Source: an uncultured Eubacterium sp.
Lineage (GTDB): Bacteria > Bacillota > Clostridia > Lachnospirales > Lachnospiraceae
Reading direction: 5' to 3'
DNA length: 64,000 nucleotides
Assembly (NCBI GenBank): GCA_934320655.1
Contig: CAKRFN010000002.1
Span: 62,001 to 126,000, forward strand
Shown: one piece after another, positions 18,397 to 24,111 of the stretch
Numbering within the stretch: the stretch's first letter is position 1
Layout of the letters: each line of letters begins with the position of its first letter
Translations under genes and position numbers: made by a program
The notes under the pieces: model-generated
Seen by the model: only the letters and a program-made list of their open reading frames with translations
Database searches by the model: none
Told to the model about the DNA's origin: nothing

Positions 18397-19012
18397 GCTC
18401 GCTAACCTCCTGCATCGACATCTTGACTATTGTAATCTTATGCGCCTCCAGCGGGAATAATGCCATGACACTCTGCAAAATATTCTGTTTTACAAGCGAA
18501 TCTCCACCGCCCTGTGCAACGACAAGCACCCCCTCCACCTGCGGGGTCAGCTCATTCGATATATAAGGCGTCTCTTCACTGCCGTTTTTGCTGAAAACCG
18601 TGCTCTGCGAGACATCCGAGGTCTCCTCCGCGGACGCGCTGCCACCGCTGCGGCGCGTAGTATCCTTTTCGACGACTTTTTCCCCGGTGTCCTTTAACGT
18701 GATCATGACACGCACCTTTCCGGCTCCGTCGATGAGTGAGAGTGTTTCCTCGAGCCGCCGCTCCAGATCCTCTGTGGCAGACTGTACCGGATCGTCCATC
18801 CCGCTGCTGCCTGACTCCTGCGCGGTCTCCTGTCCCACCGCAAGATGATCTGCCGACGCATCGCCGGATCGGCCGGTATCTGATCTGCCATCCGGCAGCG
18901 CGATCACCAACAGCAACAAACCGACAATGCCGATGATCACCCATGTGTTTTTGTCCTTATATTTGTCTTTGTATTTTTCTTTCCAGCCATCGAACCATTT
19001 TCCCGCACTCAT
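18383..19012 (-). CDS. spoIIIAG: Stage III sporulation protein AG
   Basis: 209 aa, one membrane helix (NTWVIIGIVGLLLLVIALP) and a C-terminal ring-forming domain (GAGKVRVMITLKDTGEKVVE). The AG protein forms a large ring of the spoIIIA channel. It overlaps spoIIIAF by 4 bases and spoIIIAH by 14, as expected for a tightly coupled operon. Confidence 0.92.
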   Translation of the reverse strand: MSAGKWFDGWKEKYKDKYKDKNTWVIIGIVGLLLLVIALPDGRSDTGRSGDASADHLAVGQETAQESGSSGMDDPVQSATEDLERRLEETLSLIDGAGKVRVMITLKDTGEKVVEKDTTRRSGGSASAEETSDVSQSTVFSKNGSEETPYISNELTPQVEGVLVVAQGGGDSLVKQNILQSVMALFPLEAHKITIVKMSMQEVSEHENF

Positions 19013-19494
19013 TTCACTACTACCTGTCCTTTCTCCAATCCATAGACCTCACACAAATAGTCCCGCAGCACTTCGCCGTCTCCTTTTAATGTTTCCTCGA
19101 TCCGCACCTGCTGCGGCTCGTAATCGTTATTCAGTGTGACCGTTATGCTCTTGATCTGCAACAGCCGCTCCGCGGCGATCTCCCGAAACTGTTCCTCCAG
19201 CGCGCGCTCGTAATGCCTGCGGTATACCTCAGCCTCCGTCTGCTCCATATGTGAAAAATCGAGCTGTGCCTCCTCCATATTCTGCCGGAAATGCTCGTAG
19301 GAGATCCCCTCGCGCAAGGCATCGGTTTGTCCAAGCAGGCGAAGCAGCGGCGCCAGTATCGTGAGGGCAAACACCAGTCCCATAAAAAAGCGGATGAATT
19401 TTTTGTAGGATTCGCCCGCCGAGAAATACAGGACGATCATCATCAGGAAATACAGGATCAGTACGGAGCGGATCCAGTCTACAAATGTCTGCAT
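19009..19494 (-). CDS. spoIIIAF: Stage III sporulation protein AF
   Basis: 161 aa. Two N-terminal membrane helices (VLILYFLMMIVLYFSAG and MGLVFALTILAPLLRLL) and a C-terminal soluble domain, as in the family. Unlike the other operon junctions, 202 bases separate it from spoIIIAE, and that gap carries a long inverted repeat. Confidence 0.9.
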   Translation of the reverse strand: MQTFVDWIRSVLILYFLMMIVLYFSAGESYKKFIRFFMGLVFALTILAPLLRLLGQTDALREGISYEHFRQNMEEAQLDFSHMEQTEAEVYRRHYERALEEQFREIAAERLLQIKSITVTLNNDYEPQQVRIEETLKGDGEVLRDYLCEVYGLEKGQVVVK

Positions 19495-19541
19495 GGGTTC
19501 TCCTTCCTTGCGTGGCTACTTTCTCTTTGCATGGTGTTTTG

Positions 19542-19615
19542 GGCATGTGAGCACGATATTCTCTTTGCAGCTCGCGCTGCATCTACACTGGATGGTAAAC
19601 CGGTGCTCACATGCC
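19542..19615. repeat. 13-bp inverted repeat with inner palindrome inside the spoIIIA operon
   Basis: GGCATGTGAGCAC (19542-19554) and GTGCTCACATGCC (19603-19615) are perfect complements. Inside sits a second small stem GCAGC-tcgc-GCTGC (19567-19580). The ~74-base element lies between spoIIIAE and spoIIIAF, where most genomes have almost no gap. It has no T tract on either side, so it does not look like a terminator; it could be a mobile palindromic repeat or an RNA processing site. Confidence 0.7.
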
Positions 19616-19696
19616 ATCTACGCTATGAATGTTTTCACGCTACGTAACCTATGGCTGCCGTCCGGCAAACGTTTTTAGTTTCGCAAAAGCCCGTCA

Positions 19697-20929
19697 TCAT
19701 CCCCCCGCCCCGGTCGCCATGCACACGACCGTGACCGACAAAAACAACATCAGTATCGCTGTCACTACGAGCTTTGCGTAGAGCAACCCCGTCTTTGCCA
19801 GCGCATCCAGCACCCCCGAAATCCGCTTATCCGTAACCGGCTCGGACACTGCCGCGAGTATCCGGTAGACGAGCGTCAGTATACCGATCTCCAGCAACGG
19901 CTTCGCACACAGCAGCACAAGCAGGATCACAGCCGTCGCCCCCACGCTGTTTTTGATCAGAATTCCCGTCCCAAGCAGAATCTCACTTACACTGTTCATC
20001 GCACCGCCCAGCCCCGGAATGACCCCGATCGTCCGCACCGTCGCACTTCTGCGCAACTGGTCGACCGCGGGCGCGACCATGCCCTGTATAAGATTGAGCC
20101 CCAGCACGAATGCGACCAGTATTTTCTGCGCGTAGACCACGCCGCTCTCCAGCAGGCGCGCCATACTCGAAAAATGCTCTTCCTTCCACGCATAATTGGC
20201 AAACTGCGTAATCAGATACAAAAAGATCAACGGAAACAGGATTTTCTGCAACAGCGTCTGCACCAGATAGAGCACAAGCAGCAAAATCTCATAGGTCAGG
20301 CTTGCCGAATTGACCCCCGAGGAAAACACGATCGCCATGCAGAACACCGGCTGAATCAGCATCGTAAACTCGCCCATCCGGTCCAGACAGCGGTACGTCA
20401 CCTCCTGCATGGAAGAAAACACGCGCAGCGCATTGTACAAAAACAAAAAGTACACCGCCAGAAAACTCATATCCGACAAAAAGGCATTGGAAAAAATACC
20501 CGTGATCCCCTGCAGCATCGCAAATGCCAGCAACAGCACGAGCATCTGCGCCAGATACTCCCGATTGCTGTGCACCGCATCAAAGCAGTGATTGACAAAC
20601 CAGTTCCACACCGTCTGCCCGTCCAACACCTGCTCTCCGCTCAAAAGCGCCCCGATCAATTCCGAAAAACTCAGATCCATCGCCGCATCCGCACTCTGAT
20701 CATTCAGAAAATTTTCGAGATCACCGGTCTGCAATTCTCCGAGCAGATCGTCCGTGAGACCTTCCGTCACCGCAGAAATTCCCTGATCCGTCGCATCCTG
20801 TTCCGACGCCAATACGGTATTTATATTTATGCATATGCATAATATCACAATCAGGCACAGCGCCGCGCACAGTCTCCATGCCGTCGATATGTATACCGCT
20901 ATCCGCCGGCATTTTCCCGCCCCGCTCAT
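19697..20929 (-). CDS. spoIIIAE: Stage III sporulation protein AE
   Basis: 410 aa, signal-like N-terminus (LCLIVILCICININTVLA), then six to eight membrane helices. AE is the large polytopic subunit of the SpoIIIA channel, related to secretion-system export-gate proteins. It overlaps spoIIIAD by 4 bases. Long runs of cytosine-rich plus-strand sequence here reflect high third-position GC. Confidence 0.92.
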   Translation of the reverse strand: MSGAGKCRRIAVYISTAWRLCAALCLIVILCICININTVLASEQDATDQGISAVTEGLTDDLLGELQTGDLENFLNDQSADAAMDLSFSELIGALLSGEQVLDGQTVWNWFVNHCFDAVHSNREYLAQMLVLLLAFAMLQGITGIFSNAFLSDMSFLAVYFLFLYNALRVFSSMQEVTYRCLDRMGEFTMLIQPVFCMAIVFSSGVNSASLTYEILLLVLYLVQTLLQKILFPLIFLYLITQFANYAWKEEHFSSMARLLESGVVYAQKILVAFVLGLNLIQGMVAPAVDQLRRSATVRTIGVIPGLGGAMNSVSEILLGTGILIKNSVGATAVILLVLLCAKPLLEIGILTLVYRILAAVSEPVTDKRISGVLDALAKTGLLYAKLVVTAILMLFLSVTVVCMATGAGG

Positions 20930-21312
20930 GTCACCACCGTCGCGATCAGCTGCAAAAATGCTTCAATGACCGGAAGTGCCAGCAGCAGAATCGATATTTT
21001 GGAAAACATCTCGATCTGGGAGGCAATCGTGGCATAGCCTGCATCCTTGCACAGACTGACCGCGAACTCCGCCACATATGTGATCCCGATCATTTTTAAA
21101 ATTGTGCGGAAATATCCGACATCCAGCGTTGCAAGATCACGCAGCCTGCCGACTGCTTCCAGCAGGATCGAGAGCCTGCCGAGCACGCTGAAAAAAATAC
21201 ATGCGCACACAACAATGCTGATCACGATGCCAAATTCCGGACGTTCTTTTTTTAACACCATTGCAAGCAGCACACCCGCCACCGCGAGCAATGACATCTG
21301 TACCACATTCAT
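20926..21312 (-). CDS. spoIIIAD: Stage III sporulation protein AD
   Basis: 128 aa, three to four membrane helices (MSLLAVAGVLLAMVLKKERP at the start). It is a small integral subunit of the SpoIIIA complex related to SpoIIIAC. Confidence 0.92.
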   Translation of the reverse strand: MNVVQMSLLAVAGVLLAMVLKKERPEFGIVISIVVCACIFFSVLGRLSILLEAVGRLRDLATLDVGYFRTILKMIGITYVAEFAVSLCKDAGYATIASQIEMFSKISILLLALPVIEAFLQLIATVVT

Positions 21313-21327
21313 ACGACCGCCTCACAT

Positions 21328-21528
21328 TTACAACTCAAATAATGTCTGCATCGTCACAAACAACTCATAGATATACGGTACGACCCACAGCAGCACGAGC
21401 ACGAGCCCCGCCAGACTGATGAGAAATGCATGCTCCTCGCGCCCGCTGTGTTTGAGTACCTGTCCGAGAATCGTGACCAGAATACCGACTGCCGCTATCT
21501 TGAATATCATATTTACACTCATATACAC
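21328..21528 (-). CDS. spoIIIAC: Stage III sporulation protein AC
   Basis: 66 aa, two membrane helices (IFKIAAVGILVTILGQVLKH and AFLISLAGLVLVLLWVVPYI), the standard size and sequence for SpoIIIAC. It begins 9 bases after the spoIIIAA stop, where spoIIIAB would normally have come first. Confidence 0.93.
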   Translation of the reverse strand: MYMSVNMIFKIAAVGILVTILGQVLKHSGREEHAFLISLAGLVLVLLWVVPYIYELFVTMQTLFEL

Positions 21529-21537
21529 CTCTTCACA

Positions 21538-22491
21538 TTACTGTACATGTTTGACCAGTTCCATCCGGCTGTCATAGACACACATGCTGCGCCGCCCCTG
21601 TGCGTCTTTTTCCAATACGACAAACCGCCCGATCTCTCCCTTGCCGCTCCAGTTAAAGAAACCACAGATGTGCTGCAGGCTATCAATCGTCTCGCCGTGC
21701 AGCGTCCCGATCAGGCGGCAGCCGCTGTGAAAGGCACGTGTCACCGCTTCAAAATCATCCTTTGCCCCCAGCTCGTCAACCGCGATCACCTGCGGAGACA
21801 TCGAGCGCAGCAGCATATAGATTCCCTCGCTCTTTCCGGCTCCCTCCAACACATCCGTGCGCGGACCGAGATCGTTTTGCGGAATACCCAGATATCCGGC
21901 GCCCAGCTCCGAACGCTCGTCCACCACGCCGACCTTCATCCCCGCATGACCTGCATCACCCTCCGATAAAATACGGATCGCATCGCGCAGATAAGTCGTT
22001 TTTCCGACGCCCGGCGGTGAGAGGATCAGTGTGTTATAAATCCCATTTGCATCCCGCACCGCATTCACGAGCGGCTGCGCGCAGCCCTTTTTTTCATGGG
22101 CAATGCGGATATTCAAAAAATAAATGTGCTGTAGGCGCACGATGCGTCCCTGCTGCAATGCCACCTCTCCCGCCACGCCAACGCGGTGCCCGCCGCGCAG
22201 CGTCAGATACCCCATGCGCAACTGTTCCTCGTAGGCATAGATCGAATAGCTGCACAGGAAGCTGACCATCTCTTCCAGATCCGCCGTCTGCATCCGATAG
22301 GCATGCTTCTGCTCCACGCCAAGCCTGCCCTGTGCCTCATCAAAGAAGTATTCCTTGTCGCCATACAAAAACATGAGTGGTTGTCCTGCCCGTACGCGGA
22401 TTTCTTCGAGCGTCTGCTGGTCAACATCCGCCTGCCGCAGCTTGTCGCGCATATGTAACGGAAATAATTTGAGCAACTGTTCCTCCAACAT
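21538..22491 (-). CDS. spoIIIAA: Stage III sporulation protein AA (ATPase)
   Basis: 317 aa from ATG 22491 (MLEEQLLKLFPLH), placed behind AAGGGGGA; the in-frame ATG at 22512 lies inside the leader hairpin. It is an AAA/secretion-type ATPase with SPPGVGKTTYLRD and the Walker B VIAVDELGA. It is thought to energise the SpoIIIA channel. Here it follows spoIIIAB rather than preceding it, and has its own hairpin leader with sigma-E-like promoter elements. Confidence 0.93.
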   Translation of the reverse strand: MLEEQLLKLFPLHMRDKLRQADVDQQTLEEIRVRAGQPLMFLYGDKEYFFDEAQGRLGVEQKHAYRMQTADLEEMVSFLCSYSIYAYEEQLRMGYLTLRGGHRVGVAGEVALQQGRIVRLQHIYFLNIRIAHEKKGCAQPLVNAVRDANGIYNTLILSPPGVGKTTYLRDAIRILSEGDAGHAGMKVGVVDERSELGAGYLGIPQNDLGPRTDVLEGAGKSEGIYMLLRSMSPQVIAVDELGAKDDFEAVTRAFHSGCRLIGTLHGETIDSLQHICGFFNWSGKGEIGRFVVLEKDAQGRRSMCVYDSRMELVKHVQ

Positions 22492-22499
22492 AAAAAAGT

Positions 22500-22546
22500 C
22501 CCCCTTGTCCATACATCACTATATGAACAAGGGGGAAGATTTATGA
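22500..22546 (-). promoter_or_regulatory. Hairpin leader A with sigma-E-like promoter, before spoIIIAA
   Basis: CCCCCTTGTTCATATA pairs with TGTATGGACAAGGGGG (22500-22535, minus-strand sense). The 3' arm supplies the ribosome site of spoIIIAA. On the same strand TCATAAA (22546-22540), 14 bp, CATATAGT (22525-22518) resembles a sigma-E -35/-10 pair. Related copies occur before spoIIIAB (23127-23160) and at 23992-24042. Confidence 0.65.
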
Positions 22547-22601
22547 TTCATTTTTTATAAATTTGTATAGCCGCATACAACGGTCATTCATTGCCACCCG
22601 C

Positions 22602-23120
22602 TCACAATAAAAGTATGATTACAAACACACCCGCCAGCACGGTTCCGTAGCGGTTGAGCCTGCGTCGGCTCACGAGGCTTGTCTCATAATCCTTTGTCAG
22701 TTTGAGCAGACGTTTCCGGTAGACCTCAAACAGTTCCTCTTTGAGCTCGACATTGTCCATGCGGAATACCTCCCCGATCTCGGATAGTAATTGACACTCC
22801 GCTTCATCCAGTAAAAACTGCTTTCGGGCTGCCTCTACCTGCATGCTCCAGATCGCGGATGCCTCCCCACGCTCCTGCTGGATCAGGTTACTCTGCACCT
22901 GTTCGCATAAGTTTCCATAAGGGTCACACATTTTTATCCCGCAATGCTCCAGTACGACCGGCAATGGAAACCGCAGGCGGCACATCTCATTTTGCAGCAG
23001 CGATAAAAGCAGCGCAAAATCCTCCAGCTGCCGCTTATGCTCTGTAAATTCCCGTTCCTTCGATAACACAAAACCGCTGCATGCGAGCAGAATCAATGCA
23101 GAACCGATCAGTTTTAACAA
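22602..23120 (-). CDS. spoIIIAB: Stage III sporulation protein AB
   Basis: 172 aa from TTG 23120 (read MLKLIGSALILLACSGF), chosen because it matches the MLKLLGA start of the family and lies 5 bases after a GGGGGG ribosome site. Two terminal membrane helices (start, and VLAGVFVIILLL at the end) enclose a soluble helical middle, typical for SpoIIIAB. It comes before spoIIIAA here, the reverse of the usual order. A second, decayed copy of its first ~65 bases is at 23904-23970. Confidence 0.88.
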   Translation of the reverse strand: MLKLIGSALILLACSGFVLSKEREFTEHKRQLEDFALLLSLLQNEMCRLRFPLPVVLEHCGIKMCDPYGNLCEQVQSNLIQQERGEASAIWSMQVEAARKQFLLDEAECQLLSEIGEVFRMDNVELKEELFEVYRKRLLKLTKDYETSLVSRRRLNRYGTVLAGVFVIILLL

Positions 23121-23126
23121 AAAAAT

Positions 23127-23160
23127 CCCCCCTTGTCCATATATCATTCTATGAATCAAA
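23127..23160 (-). promoter_or_regulatory. Hairpin leader B before spoIIIAB
   Basis: A third relative of the leader. The minus-strand sequence CTTTTGATTCATAGAATG is followed by ATATATGGACAAGGGGGG. A weaker hairpin (with G-U pairs) is still possible. CATAGAAT fits a sigma-E -10, but no good -35 is visible because a terminator-like hairpin starts 6 bases upstream. Confidence 0.5.
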
Positions 23161-23165
23161 AGAGC

Positions 23166-23199
23166 AAAAAAGAACGACAGCACGCTGACGTTCTTTTTT
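23166..23199. terminator. Terminator-like hairpin between the toxin-antitoxin islet and spoIIIAB
   Basis: AAAAAAGAACG (23166-23176) pairs with CGTTCTTTTTT (23189-23199), with an inner CAGC/GCTG stem. It has T runs in both directions, so it can act both ways. It would stop any minus-strand transcript coming from leader C before spoIIIAB. Confidence 0.8.
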
Positions 23200-23243
23200 A
23201 TCTGATGACATCTCAAATTTTTCCTTACATATTATTCTTATAA

Positions 23244-23271
23244 TTGCATATTTTATCTCATATGATATAAT
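23244..23271 (+). promoter_or_regulatory. Promoter of the RelB/PIN module
   Basis: TTGCAT (23244-23249), 16-bp spacer, TATAAT (23266-23271), upstream of the antitoxin start at 23324. The surrounding ATATGATATAATATTCATAT is rich in overlapping inverted repeats and could be an autorepression site. Confidence 0.6.
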
Positions 23272-23323
23272 ATTCATATAAAATTATTTAATATCTAACA
23301 CATATTATCAGGAGGTGTTCATT

Positions 23324-23614
23324 ATGGCACAAGCAACCTTCAGTATTCGGATGGACGAATCTCTCAAAAAACAATTTGATTCTCTTTGTTCAGATTTTGG
23401 TATGACCGCCACAACTGCTTTCAACGTTTTTGCTAAAGCCGTTGTCCGTGAAAGAAGAATCCCTTTTGAAATATCTTCCCCTGTTGACACCACCAGTGAA
23501 GATGCACTTTCCGCATTTTATGAAATGCGAAAAACAGCCGCCGAAAACAATCTTACGGACATGACACTTGATGACATCAATGCTGAGATCGCGGCTGCCC
23601 GCGCAGGAAAGTAG
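23324..23614 (+). CDS. RelB/DinJ-family antitoxin
   Basis: 96 aa from ATG 23324 (MAQATFSIRMDESLKKQFDS) behind AGGAGGTG. It has the ribbon-helix-helix start of DinJ antitoxins (SIRMDESLKKQFDSLC, then FGMTATTAFNVFAKAVVRER) and a C-terminal toxin-wrapping tail. It normally binds its toxin and its own promoter. The downstream partner is a damaged PIN protein. Confidence 0.88.
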   Translation: MAQATFSIRMDESLKKQFDSLCSDFGMTATTAFNVFAKAVVRERRIPFEISSPVDTTSEDALSAFYEMRKTAAENNLTDMTLDDINAEIAAARAGK

Positions 23615-23622
23615 GTGATTGT

Positions 23623-23895
23623 ATGGCATATCTTGTGGTTGTCGATACAAAATTTCAATTTCCCGAATCCACAATTCAGGCTACCTTAAACTATTTCAAA
23701 AAATACGGCATTCATGTTGACCGTATTTCCACCGGTGAAAACCTTCCTGATCCCAAAGATCTTGTATTTTACGAAGTATGTATGGCTAAGCGCAGCGAGG
23801 ACTCCATGCTCGTAACAGGAAACATGAAACATTTTCCGTCAAAACCATTTATCGTAACGCCTAACGAATTATTGGATATTATCAATTATAACTGA
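23623..23895 (+). pseudogene. PIN-domain toxin with internal deletion
   Basis: 90 aa; intact relatives in Clostridia are ~130-145 aa. The start MAYLVVVDT matches the first strand of a PIN domain (usually ...DTNVLVSAL), but it joins directly to KFQFPESTIQATLNYF, which belongs about 50 residues further on. The C-terminal part (DLVFYEVCMAKRSEDSMLV, then TGNMKHFPSKPFIVTP) is well preserved. The deletion is in frame and removes one core acidic residue region, so nuclease activity is probably lost. It lies 8 bases after the antitoxin. Confidence 0.7.
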
Positions 23896-23903
23896 TTCTG
23901 GAT

Positions 23904-23970
23904 CGTTCCTTCCAATACAAAATCATCCGCCGGATCTGCTGTGAGACTTTTTTGCAGAACCAATCAATTT
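23904..23970 (-). pseudogene. Decayed copy of the spoIIIAB 5' end
   Basis: On the minus strand AAATTGATTGGTTCTGC (23970-23954) matches AAACTGATCGGTTCTGC of spoIIIAB at 15 of 17 positions. TTTTGTATTGGAAGGAACG (23922-23904) matches TTTTGTGTTATCGAAGGAACG with one gap. Order and spacing agree with 23052-23116 of the intact gene, and the hairpin leader lies upstream in both. It has no reading frame left. Confidence 0.65.
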
Positions 23971-23991
23971 ATTTCCTATGATATAAAAAAT

Positions 23992-24042
23992 CCCCCCTTG
24001 TCCATATATCAATCAATATATGAACAAGGAGGAAACTTATGA
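23992..24042 (-). promoter_or_regulatory. Hairpin leader C with sigma-E-like promoter, now orphaned
   Basis: The hairpin CCTCCTTGTTCATATATT...GATATATGGACAAGGGGGG (minus sense, 24032-23992) closely matches leader A. TCATAAG (24042-24036), 13 bp, CATATATT (24022-24015) resembles sigma-E elements. It now reads into the decayed spoIIIAB fragment and the back of the toxin-antitoxin genes. Confidence 0.6.
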
Positions 24043-24111
24043 TTCATTTCACCTCATCGGTCGGCATGATAGTAGTTTCAAAATTTTTTAACTTTTGTCA
24101 GCCTCGTTCCA

